NCBI GenBank assembly: GCA_016124895.1
Contig: WGMU01000006.1
Coordinates: 62,001 to 126,000, forward strand
Direction: 5' to 3'
DNA from: a bacterium
Lineage (GTDB): Bacteria; Planctomycetota; Planctomycetia; Planctomycetales; Planctomycetaceae
Length of the DNA stretch: 64,000 bases
Shown piece after piece: positions 39,009-46,148 of the stretch. Position numbers and translations under genes: made by a program. Every line of letters begins with the position of its first letter. The first letter of the stretch is position 1. The notes beneath the pieces were generated by a model. It was not told the DNA's origin. It made no database searches and was given only the letters and a program-made list of their open reading frames with translations.

Positions 39009-40007
39009 GTGCCTGTGTTGTTCGGACTTTTGATTGTTGCCGTCATCGTCGCCATCGCGTTGCTCGCGATGCAGGTCGGAATCAATCGGTCCGTCATGCA
39101 GATGATGGAACAGTCGCCGCCGCTGCACGCGATCGAAAATGACCCGGCTCCTGAAGCCGAGCCCTTTTCGTTTCAGACTGCCGATGGCCTGACGCTGCAG
39201 GGAGCGGTGTATCCGCCGACAGATCAATCGCCGCGTGGACTGGTGTTGTTTTTTCACGAACTCGGTGGCGACCAGTGGTCGGCCAGTTCGTACTGCGACG
39301 GGCTGCTCAATGCTGGATTCGCCGTCGTGACGTTTGCGTTTCGGAATCATGGCAATAGTGACCGGCTGCCGAATTACGACGCGCTGCACTGGCTCTCCGA
39401 GCACGAACTGGCGGACATCCGCGCGTTTCTAACGCACCTCAATTCCCGTGCCGATCTGAGCAGCCTTCCCTGGACGGCCTTCGGAGTCAGCCGCGGCGGC
39501 GGAGCAGCTTTGATCGCTGCGGCCGAGTGCCCGCGGATTCGCGGCGTGCTTTGCGAGAGCGCCTATTCGACGCTCTGTCTGATGTCGACGTTCTCACGCC
39601 GCTGGGTCGAGTTGTTTGTGCCGCGCTGGGCTTTACGATTGATCCCGGGCTGGCATGTTGAACTCACTCTGGCCAGCGGCCGGCTCTTCAGTGAATTCCG
39701 ACGCGGTGTCCGGTATCTGCATCTCGAACGCTTTCTTCCAAAGCTCTGTAAGCGGCCGGTGCTGCTGATTTCCGGGCAGCGAGACAGCTACGTAACGCCG
39801 CAGATTGCCACATCGCTGCAGCAGTCGGTCGGCGACCACAGCCGCCTGTGGATGGTGTCCGGAGCACGCCACAATCGCTCGCGCGAAGTCGACGCATCCG
39901 CGTACGACGCTCGCCTCGTCGCGTTTGTCGAGCAGCTTTGCGGAAACGTCGACGAGCCGGCCGCAATCGAGCCTGCTCATCACGACCGAACAGTTTCTCA
40001 AAACTGA
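39009..40007 (+). CDS. Membrane-anchored alpha/beta hydrolase at the end of the fab-like operon
   Basis: The GTG at 39009 opens a 332-residue protein with an N-terminal transmembrane helix (VLFGLLIVAVIVAIALLAMQ). An alpha/beta hydrolase fold follows: LVLFFHELGGDQWSASSYCD, nucleophile elbow GVSRGGG, acid in LLISGQRDSYVTP and histidine in VSGARHNRSREV. It starts 54 nt after fabF and may be co-transcribed. In that setting it could act as a thioesterase or acyltransferase releasing the product at the membrane, but the fold also fits unrelated esterases. Confidence 0.85.
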   Translation: MPVLFGLLIVAVIVAIALLAMQVGINRSVMQMMEQSPPLHAIENDPAPEAEPFSFQTADGLTLQGAVYPPTDQSPRGLVLFFHELGGDQWSASSYCDGLLNAGFAVVTFAFRNHGNSDRLPNYDALHWLSEHELADIRAFLTHLNSRADLSSLPWTAFGVSRGGGAALIAAAECPRIRGVLCESAYSTLCLMSTFSRRWVELFVPRWALRLIPGWHVELTLASGRLFSEFRRGVRYLHLERFLPKLCKRPVLLISGQRDSYVTPQIATSLQQSVGDHSRLWMVSGARHNRSREVDASAYDARLVAFVEQLCGNVDEPAAIEPAHHDRTVSQN

Positions 40008-40251
40008 CCAATGATCGCCGCCCAGAGAAAGTCGTTGATTGCTTCACGATCGAAACTCATCATCAGGGACCGATCCCGCATGTCTTCCAAATCGCCAGTG
40101 GGAACAGACACTCGCGAAAATGAGCCATCCGCTGTGAGCGGTCATGGTCGTTCTGACTGTCGGCCATCTTGAGAGCAGTTTGACTTCAATGTCGGCAGCA
40201 CTCCCTGAATGGCGACTCGGCGCTGCCATGTTCGTTTCGATCGCAAAGCGA

Positions 40252-41226
40252 TCAATGACTTTCTGCAGCGAGAATCCGCGGCAGTTCGTTCAGATCGAGA
40301 TTGCCGCCGGAGAGCACGCCGACGACCTTCTTTTCAACGAAGCGCGATCGTTCGCGCAGAGCAGCCGCCAGCGTCGCCGCACCAGCGCCTTCGGCCAGAT
40401 TATGAGTGTGTTGCAGCAGCAGTCGCGCGGCGCGACGCAGTTCGTCATCGCTGACCAGAATCACGTCGTCCATTAAAGCCTGCATGATCTGCAGAGTCAT
40501 CTCGGCCGGTCGGCGAGTGGCCATGCCTTCCGCCCAGGTATGGATCTCGGCCGTCGTCTCCAGCCGACCGGACCGCCATGAGTTCGCAACGGCAGGCGCC
40601 CCTTCCGCCTGAACTCCGATGATCTGCGTTTCCGGCCGAACGGCTTTCGCAACCAGACTCGCCCCGCACGCGCCGCTGCCCAGACCGATCGGCACCAGAA
40701 TGACGTCCGGATTCGGGAGATCGTCAAAGATCTCGCAGGCCATCGAACCGACACCGGCAATCAGCTTCGGCTCGTTCGCCGAGTGGACATACCTCATGCC
40801 GCTACTGACGAGTTCTGTTTCGACGTAATCGCGAGCGGCGTCGAAATCGCGGCCGTGTTCAATCAACGTTGCACCGAGTCGTCGGATGGCGGCTCCCTTG
40901 TCCGGGTTATTCGCTTCCGGCACGACGATTGTGCAGCTCACGCCGAAGTGTCGCGCCGACCAGGCGAGCGACTGCCCGTGATTTCCCGTCGAACATCCCA
41001 GAATGCCGGCCCGGCGCTCGACTTCGCTCAACGTCGCGACCAGATTCACACCGCCGCGAATCTTGAACGCACCGACCGGCTGATGATTCTCATGTTTAAC
41101 GAAATACTCACAGCCAGTCAGTTCGCAGAGCCCCGGATACGAATACAGCGGAGTCGGCTTCAACACAGAGCGCACGCGCGGCAGGGCTTCAAGCACATCG
41201 CTATAGCTGACCGGCAGTTCGGACAC
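40252..41226 (-). CDS. Threonine/serine dehydratase-like PLP enzyme
   Basis: The 324-residue fold-type II PLP enzyme has Lys in NHQPVGAFKIRGGVNL (Schiff base), STGNHGQSLAWSARHFGV, a phosphate-binding glycine loop VPIGLGSGACGASL and Ser/Gly near the end (VVGVLSGGNLDLN). It matches catabolic threonine dehydratase or serine racemase types, which deaminate threonine or serine to 2-oxo acids. The C-terminal ACT regulatory domain of biosynthetic IlvA is absent. The exact substrate is uncertain. It is convergent with the hydrolase gene. Confidence 0.9.
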   Translation of the reverse strand: MSELPVSYSDVLEALPRVRSVLKPTPLYSYPGLCELTGCEYFVKHENHQPVGAFKIRGGVNLVATLSEVERRAGILGCSTGNHGQSLAWSARHFGVSCTIVVPEANNPDKGAAIRRLGATLIEHGRDFDAARDYVETELVSSGMRYVHSANEPKLIAGVGSMACEIFDDLPNPDVILVPIGLGSGACGASLVAKAVRPETQIIGVQAEGAPAVANSWRSGRLETTAEIHTWAEGMATRRPAEMTLQIMQALMDDVILVSDDELRRAARLLLQHTHNLAEGAGAATLAAALRERSRFVEKKVVGVLSGGNLDLNELPRILAAESH

Positions 41227-41251
41227 GGCACGCGTTCCGTTTGAGGAGCAA

Positions 41252-42403
41252 CTACTTGCAGGGGTTCTCGTACCAGGTCACGTTCTTACTCTGCTGCCCG
41301 GCAATCAGCAGGTCGATGTCGCCGTCGCGGTCCATATCGAGCGCCCGGATGTCGTACGCCCTTTGCCCGGTTGCGACAACGTGCGTCGTGAACGTCCCGT
41401 GGCCGTCGTTCTCAAACCAGGCAGCGACTTCACTCCCGTAGGCACACGTCGCGGCGTCGATGTCGCCATCGCCGTCCATATCGAGCACCTGCAGGCAGTG
41501 CGGGAACTGCAGTAGCGGGTTGATGTCGTGAGTCCTCCAGACACCGTCGGCCTTGCCTGGGTTCTCGAACCAGAGGACTCCGTGGCCGTGACCGCGTGTG
41601 GCGATGAAATCGGTATCGCCGTCGCCGTCGACATCGGCCTGCTGGATGTTCGTCGCTCCGGGATGCGGACCAGGCAGTTCGTGTTTCGTAAACGGCTGCG
41701 CTGGATCGGGACCAGCTTCCCACCAGGTGAACCATTCGCCCATGCCCGACGTGTCCTGCGGCCCGCCCTTCGCGCCCATCGCGATATCAACGCGGCCATC
41801 GCCGTTCACGTCGCCGACGCCCAGATAATGGCTCAGCCCCGGTGCGTCCTTGTTCGCGAAGATGTGCCGAATCCAGCTCTTTGCGGAATGCGGATCCTTC
41901 GGCACTTCCAGCCACGCTCCCGAGTTCGGAAACGGTCCGACCGGCTGCGCACTGTTCGCCAGCAGATCGATCTTCCCGTCGCCGTTGATGTCACCTTTCA
42001 GCAGCCCGTGGATCCCGTTGATCTCCTGATCGACGACGCGCGGCGTCCACGGACCAGCGGTCGGATCGGCCGGGCATTCGAGCCACACCACCAGACCCGG
42101 CTGATACCGGGCTCCGATGAAGTCCAGATCGCCGTCGCCGTCGACATCGAACGACTCAGCATGAATGAAGCTGTGTCCGGGAGTTTCGTCGATGACATAC
42201 TCCGTCCAGCTCGGACCAACAAACAGCCGCGTCTTCCCGCCACTGTTGCTGATCACGTCCACCTTGCCATCGCCGGTAAAGTCCCCACCGACCACCGCGT
42301 TGCAATGCTCACCCTCATGCACAACGTGCTTCTTCCAGTCACCCGCGAGGGAACTCGTCGAACACAACAGCAACACGAAGACAGCAACAACGAGAGAGCG
42401 CAT
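41252..42403 (-). CDS. Secreted FG-GAP/VCBS-repeat beta-propeller protein
   Basis: The ATG at 42403 gives a signal peptide (MRSLVVAVFVLLLCSTSSLA) and a 383-residue product; the longer frame to 42568 would hide it. Seven calcium-binding D-x-D-G-D loops follow at regular spacing (DFTGDGKVD, DVDGDGDLD, DINGDGKID, DVNGDGRVD, DVDGDGDTD, DMDGDGDID, DMDRDGDID), implying a seven-bladed propeller. Such proteins are exported and bind proteins or glycans; the partner is unknown. There is no adjacent gene that suggests a target. It begins 25 nt after the dehydratase start region and is on the same strand. Confidence 0.88.
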   Translation of the reverse strand: MRSLVVAVFVLLLCSTSSLAGDWKKHVVHEGEHCNAVVGGDFTGDGKVDVISNSGGKTRLFVGPSWTEYVIDETPGHSFIHAESFDVDGDGDLDFIGARYQPGLVVWLECPADPTAGPWTPRVVDQEINGIHGLLKGDINGDGKIDLLANSAQPVGPFPNSGAWLEVPKDPHSAKSWIRHIFANKDAPGLSHYLGVGDVNGDGRVDIAMGAKGGPQDTSGMGEWFTWWEAGPDPAQPFTKHELPGPHPGATNIQQADVDGDGDTDFIATRGHGHGVLWFENPGKADGVWRTHDINPLLQFPHCLQVLDMDGDGDIDAATCAYGSEVAAWFENDGHGTFTTHVVATGQRAYDIRALDMDRDGDIDLLIAGQQSKNVTWYENPCK

Positions 42404-42624
42404 AGCGGGAATCCTCAGAGAATGATCGCAGCGTTTCGCCACGGAAGCAGACCGAGTCCGGATGATGCTCGGCACGGGCGCGAATGACAACGCAGCGAAT
42501 TCGTCTCGCGGGCCGGACCGCACGATCTCACCGCGATCAGAGAGAGTCGCCGCGCGGTCGGAGCGCAACGGAGACCCCGCCTACTTTCTGCTAACGCTTC
42601 GCGATGAGAGTGTGACTCATCCGA

Positions 42625-42657
42625 GTAGGGCCAGTCCCCACCGGCCGCTTAACTACG
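42625..42657. repeat. Degraded copy of the GTAGGGCC palindrome
   Basis: The text GTAGGGCCAGTCCCCACCGG resembles the left arm at 43140-43162, but the pairing arm is missing. It sits just upstream of the low-GC patch. Confidence 0.45.
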
Positions 42658-42666
42658 GCTTGGCAC

Positions 42667-42984
42667 TCAATCCTCTGCATGAAATCCATTCTTTGGAGCC
42701 CAACTCTCAACGGCGCATCGAAGGCGATCTACCTCTTCCGGATTGTCTTTCCGTGCTTGCACTCGGAACTCTATTGGAAGGTCTGCGAATGACATGCTTG
42801 TGTTTACGAAAACAACACTACAGCTTGTGTCAACACTGTGACCTTCCTCAAGCTCGATGAAGTCTCGACCATTGGTCCAACGAGGCATTGTACTCAAGCT
42901 TACACTTCTCACTGGCTGGCGTGACATAGTGGGATTCGGCCTCGAATGCGTGATCTCTTCCGATGCGTGCATCGCACTGCCCAC
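42667..42984 (-). CDS. Possible small hypothetical protein in a low-GC patch
   Basis: The 105-codon frame could also start at internal methionines near residues 20 or 33 (MPRWTNGRDFIELEEGHS). The residue mix is protein-like, with acidic and aromatic positions (FADLPIEFRVQARKDNPEEV), unlike the Arg/Ser-rich shadows typical of this genome. No family was recognised. Because the local base composition differs from the neighbours, it could be a remnant of acquired DNA, or not a gene at all. Confidence 0.35.
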   Translation of the reverse strand: MGSAMHASEEITHSRPNPTMSRQPVRSVSLSTMPRWTNGRDFIELEEGHSVDTSCSVVFVNTSMSFADLPIEFRVQARKDNPEEVDRLRCAVESWAPKNGFHAED

Positions 42985-43139
42985 ACACCCGTACGAACAC
43001 TGGAGATGTGGGAATTCAGAGGCCCTTCGGGACGCGTTTGCAAGTCTCTGGATACCTGACTTGTTGTATTCAATTAAAAATCAGATGCGCACCAGAACGT
43101 AGATTTATGCTGGTGAGCGAACTGGATGTCAACTGCCGA

Positions 43140-43210
43140 GTAGGGCCGGTTCCTACCGACCGCCTGATCAAGCCTTACCGCACAATCCGGCCGGTCGGAA
43201 CCGGCCCTAC
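43140..43210. repeat. Inverted repeat of the GTAGGGCCGGTTCC family
   Basis: The left arm 43140-43162 begins GTAGGGCCGGTTCCTACCG. The right arm 43192-43210 (CGGTCGGAACCGGCCCTAC) pairs with it apart from a 4-nt difference. It ends 12 bp from the DUF1501 stop codon. Confidence 0.75.
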
Positions 43211-43221
43211 GGATGCGATCG

Positions 43222-44547
43222 CTACATCCACTCGCGGATCGGGTGGCCTTCGATCAGGCGGACGGGGCGGCCGTCGGGGGCGTGGACGGTCAGGTCGGTC
43301 GGGATGCCCAGCTTCGAATAGACCGTCGCGGCGATGTCAGCGCTGTGGTATTCGTTGTTGATCACCATTCCACCTTCGTCATCAGTCGCACCCAGCACGC
43401 TGCCGCCGGGGATGCCGGCTCCGGCCATGATCGCGAAGCCTGAGCTGGCCCAGTGGTCGCGACCGCTGGCGCTGTTGATCTTCGGCGTGCGGCCGAAGTC
43501 GGTCAGCCACAGGACCAGCGTTGATTCAAGCATTCCACGGTCCTGCAGGTCGGCGATCAGTTGTGGCAGCGCCTGATCGACCGGCGGGATGCGGCTGTCT
43601 TTCAGCGATTTAAAGTTGTTCTGATGTGTGTCCCAGCCGCCATCGGTGACCGTGACGAAGCGGACGCCGGATTCGATCAGGCGGCGAGCCAGCAGGCAGC
43701 TCTGTCCGAAGCGGTGCTTGCCGTACTTCTCACGCAGTTCCGGAGTCTCGTCCTCAATCGCGAAGGCCTGCTTCGTTTCCGGTGACGTGATCATGTTGAA
43801 GGCGGCGCTGAAGCTTTCGTCGAGTGCTTCGAACTTCGCCGGTTCCAGGTCGGCTTTCTTCTGCAGTTCGCCGAGCTTTGCAAGCATCTGCTGCCGACGA
43901 CTGACCCGGTCCATGACGATGCCCTTCGGCGGGCTGATGTCGCGGACTTTGAAGTTTTCGGCGTTGGGGTCTTCGAGCATCTCGAACGGCGCGTGTTCGA
44001 GGCCCAGCACACCGGGCGTACCGCCACCAAAGCGACGATCGACCTGATCGCCAAGCTGCACGAACGGCGGCAGTGCTGACTTGAAGCCCTTCAAGTAACT
44101 GACAACCGAACCGTATGTCGGGTAGGCGACAGCCGGGTTGAACTTGCGGCCGGACATGACGAACTGGTCGGCGGATCCGTGGCTGCCGTTTTCGGGGTTC
44201 CAGCCGCGGAGCACGGCAAAGCGATTCAGCTCGCGCGCCATGTTCGGGCAGATTTCGGTGAACTGAACGCCGGGAACGGCTGTGTCGATGACGCCAAATT
44301 CGCCGCGAATACTGACCGGCGCCTGCGGTTTCGGATCGACTGTGTCATGATGGCTGGTGCCTCCGCGCGTCCAGATCAGGATACAGTTCGTGTCGGCCGA
44401 GCCCGCTGCACTGGTCGTAGCGGCGGCTTTTGCGGCCAGAAGCTGTGGCAGTGAAAGACCAAGTCCTGTCAGAGTGCCGATTTGAAGAAAGCTGCGGCGG
44501 GTCACGCCTTCACACGTGCGGTCAATTCCAGTCGAGAAACTCAGCAT
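43222..44547 (-). CDS. DUF1501 domain-containing exported protein (second copy)
   Basis: The 441-residue protein has a Tat-like leader (MLSFSTGIDRTCEGVTRRSF then LQIGTLTGLGLSLPQLLAA). DUF1501 signatures include CILIWTRGGTSHHDTVDPKP, FGQSCLLARRLIESGVRFVT, WLTDFGRTPKINSASGRDHW and the C-terminal EYHSADIAATVYSKLGI. Its PSCyt1 partner (46149-49277) is on the same strand, but the two are separated by thiS-thiG on the other strand, unlike the tight pair at 3653-7620. The role is unknown, exported, probably coupled to the cytochrome-type protein. Confidence 0.93.
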   Translation of the reverse strand: MLSFSTGIDRTCEGVTRRSFLQIGTLTGLGLSLPQLLAAKAAATTSAAGSADTNCILIWTRGGTSHHDTVDPKPQAPVSIRGEFGVIDTAVPGVQFTEICPNMARELNRFAVLRGWNPENGSHGSADQFVMSGRKFNPAVAYPTYGSVVSYLKGFKSALPPFVQLGDQVDRRFGGGTPGVLGLEHAPFEMLEDPNAENFKVRDISPPKGIVMDRVSRRQQMLAKLGELQKKADLEPAKFEALDESFSAAFNMITSPETKQAFAIEDETPELREKYGKHRFGQSCLLARRLIESGVRFVTVTDGGWDTHQNNFKSLKDSRIPPVDQALPQLIADLQDRGMLESTLVLWLTDFGRTPKINSASGRDHWASSGFAIMAGAGIPGGSVLGATDDEGGMVINNEYHSADIAATVYSKLGIPTDLTVHAPDGRPVRLIEGHPIREWM

Positions 44548-44869
44548 GGTCAGGTCTCCGGGGCAGGTGTCAGATCGTCTCTGACGAGTGGGGAGATTCC
44601 GGGGCGAGCAGCCGTCCGCAGGGTGCGGGGAAGGAGCGAAGATTCTACCCGTCGGCGATCGACGGATAAAAGCACGTTTAACTTATCGGCGGGGAGAATC
44701 GCCCGGCTTCGGCTCCTTGACGCTCTCCCGATGCAGTCCTACAACCGCGCCAGAGTTAATCGTGCATGATCTGACGCAAAGGCGCAGAGTCGCAAAGAGA
44801 TGTGCCAGGTCGGGTAACTTACCGTTTCTCTGCGTCATCACGGCTTTGCGTCAGACGGGCAGGTTCACT
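44548..44869. other. Divergent region between DUF1501 and thiS
   Basis: This 322-bp stretch separates the divergent DUF1501 and thiS genes. It includes a palindrome at 44771-44854. I looked for the conserved segments of a TPP riboswitch (CUGAGA and the late GAU-containing helix) and did not find them. A longer open frame in the thiS phase passes through here from 44588, but it encodes no recognisable domain. Confidence 0.45.
44771..44854. repeat. Palindrome of the CTGACGCAAAG family
   Basis: CTGACGCAAAG (44771-44781) pairs with CTTTGCGTCAG (44844-44854), with a second internal pairing of CGCAGAGTCGCAAAGAGA with TCTCTGCG. The element abuts the thiS start (15 bp). Related text is at 36923-37017. 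Confidence 0.7.
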
Positions 44870-45070
44870 GTGGAAATCATCGTCAACGACGAAACACGCG
44901 AGATCCCGGACGGGAGCACCGTCGCGGACCTGCTTGCGCTGCTTGAGATGGAGTCACGGTACCTGGCCGTCGAACGCAACCTCGAACTCATCCCGCGAGC
45001 CCGTCACGCCGAATGCCTGCTCAAACCCGGTGATCGGCTCGAAATCGTGACGCTTGTTGGTGGCGGTTAG
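44870..45070 (+). CDS. thiS: ThiS, sulfur-carrier protein of thiamine biosynthesis
   Basis: The ubiquitin-fold protein of 66 residues starts at GTG 44870 (VEIIVNDETREIPDGSTVAD), with GCAGGT 8 nt upstream. It ends in the required GlyGly tail (VTLVGGG), which is thiocarboxylated and hands sulfur to the thiazole synthase ThiG. A frame opening at 44588 would add 94 residues that belong to no family, so the short start is right. It lies 136 bp before thiG, with a palindrome between them, and is probably in the same operon. Confidence 0.93.
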   Translation: MEIIVNDETREIPDGSTVADLLALLEMESRYLAVERNLELIPRARHAECLLKPGDRLEIVTLVGGG

Positions 45071-45081
45071 CCAAATCTCTC

Positions 45082-45181
45082 GTTTAACACTCAGCCGCAT
45101 GTGCCGGCTGAGCTGCGACAAAACACATTACTGGTGGCCGGCAGACCGATCTTGCGGTCGGTGCCCGGCAGAGTGTTAAAC
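45082..45181. repeat. Palindromic element of the TTTAAC-CAGCCGCA family between thiS and thiG
   Basis: GTTTAACACTC (45082-45092) pairs with GAGTGTTAAAC (45171-45181). Inside are CAGCCGCATGTGCCGGCTG and GGCCGGCAGACCGAT, so several stems are possible. The outer ends and CAGCCGCA core match 59852-59926. It may also act as an mRNA hairpin between the two thiamine genes. Confidence 0.75.
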
Positions 45182-45206
45182 AACCTGAAACTCACACTGC
45201 GAAACA

Positions 45207-46025
45207 ATGTCTGATCAACCGCTTGTCCTCGGATCGCACACACTGCAGTCGCGACTGATTGTCGGCACGGGGAAGTACTCGACGTACGAAATGATGCAAC
45301 AGTGCCTCGAAGCCAGCGGGGCTGAGGTGATCACGGTCGCTGTGCGGCGCGAGCGGCTGATCGACAAGGACGGCCGGAACATCCTCGATTTCATCAACCT
45401 GTCGCGCTACACGATTCTGCCTAACACCGCCGGGTGTTTTACGGCCGACGATGCTGTGCGCGTGGCGCGGCTCGGGCGGGAGATCCTCGAAGGGCTGGAG
45501 AATCCCGGAGCGGACTGGGTCAAGCTGGAGGTGCTCGGCGACACGAAGACGCTGCTGCCCGACCCCGTCGCGACGCTGCAGGCTACCGAGACACTCGTCA
45601 AAGAAGGCTTTCAGGTACTCTGCTACACGACCGACGATCCGATCACGGCGCGGCGGTTGAAAGACGCGGGAGCGACGTCAGTCATGCCGGCTGGCAGCCC
45701 GATCGGCAGCGGCCAGGGCGTACTCAATCCGAACAACATCCGCATCTGTCTGGAGTACCTGAAGGACGGCGATCCGGATTATCCCATGATCATTGATGCC
45801 GGCGTCGGGACCGCCAGCGACGTTGCCTTCGCGATGGAACTCGGCTGCGACGGTGTGCTGCTCAATACGGCCATCGCCTCGGCTACCGATCCGCTGACGA
45901 TGGCTCACGCGATGAAGCACGCCTGCCTGGCCGGCCGCATGGCGTCGCAGGCCGGTCGCATCCCGCGAAAGCTCTACGCGACGGCGTCGAGTCCCGAAAC
46001 CGGAGTGATCACACCGTCTCGTTGA
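45207..46025 (+). CDS. thiG: Thiazole synthase ThiG
   Basis: The 272-residue cytosolic TIM-barrel enzyme joins DXP, dehydroglycine and ThiS-bound sulfur into the thiazole phosphate of thiamine. It has [20 protein letters not shown], the Schiff-base lysine in [22 protein letters not shown] and a C-terminal [20 protein letters not shown] phosphate site. Length and order are normal. Neither thiH nor thiO, which supply dehydroglycine, is beside it. Expression is probably shared with thiS. Confidence 0.97.
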   Translation: MSDQPLVLGSHTLQSRLIVGTGKYSTYEMMQQCLEASGAEVITVAVRRERLIDKDGRNILDFINLSRYTILPNTAGCFTADDAVRVARLGREILEGLENPGADWVKLEVLGDTKTLLPDPVATLQATETLVKEGFQVLCYTTDDPITARRLKDAGATSVMPAGSPIGSGQGVLNPNNIRICLEYLKDGDPDYPMIIDAGVGTASDVAFAMELGCDGVLLNTAIASATDPLTMAHAMKHACLAGRMASQAGRIPRKLYATASSPETGVITPSR

Positions 46026-46045
46026 GCGTGTTGACTGTGGCAGGT

Positions 46046-46132
46046 TCTCACGTGAAGACGCGAAGCCACTGAGATTCGAGACGAACAGGCTTTTGCTGCA
46101 ACGCCTTCGCGGCTTAGCGCCTTCGCGTGAGA
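46046..46132. repeat. Inverted repeat of the TCTCACGCGAAG family after thiG
   Basis: TCTCACGTGAAGACGCGAAG (46046-46065) pairs imperfectly with CTTCGCGGCTTAGCGCCTTC and GCGTGAGA (46105-46132). It lies between thiG and the convergent PSCyt1 gene and may serve as their shared transcript end. Confidence 0.7.
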
Positions 46133-46148
46133 CCATTCCAGCTTGATC

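Larger units (their letters stand above)
42404..43221. other. Mixed region with two GTAGGGCC palindromes and a low-GC patch
   Basis: The 818-bp gap holds one possible small gene (42667-42984, minus) and two copies of a palindrome, a degraded one at 42625-42657 and a full one at 43140-43210. Base composition from about 42660 to 43130 is visibly lower in G+C than the genes around it, suggesting foreign or decaying DNA. Confidence 0.5.

Noticed and set aside
37488-39404. Long open frame (638 codons) on the minus strand
   Set aside because: It runs antisense to fabF and the hydrolase gene, whose products have full catalytic motifs. Its product has no recognisable domain and is typical of antisense frames in high-GC DNA.
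44588-44869. N-terminal extension of ThiS
   Set aside because: The frame is open, but the extra 94 residues are Arg-rich, cross a palindrome and match no ThiS. The GTG at 44870 gives the normal 66-residue protein.
44548-44869. TPP riboswitch upstream of thiS
   Set aside because: I searched by eye for the CUGAGA segment and the late conserved helix and found neither; only a dispersed palindrome is present.
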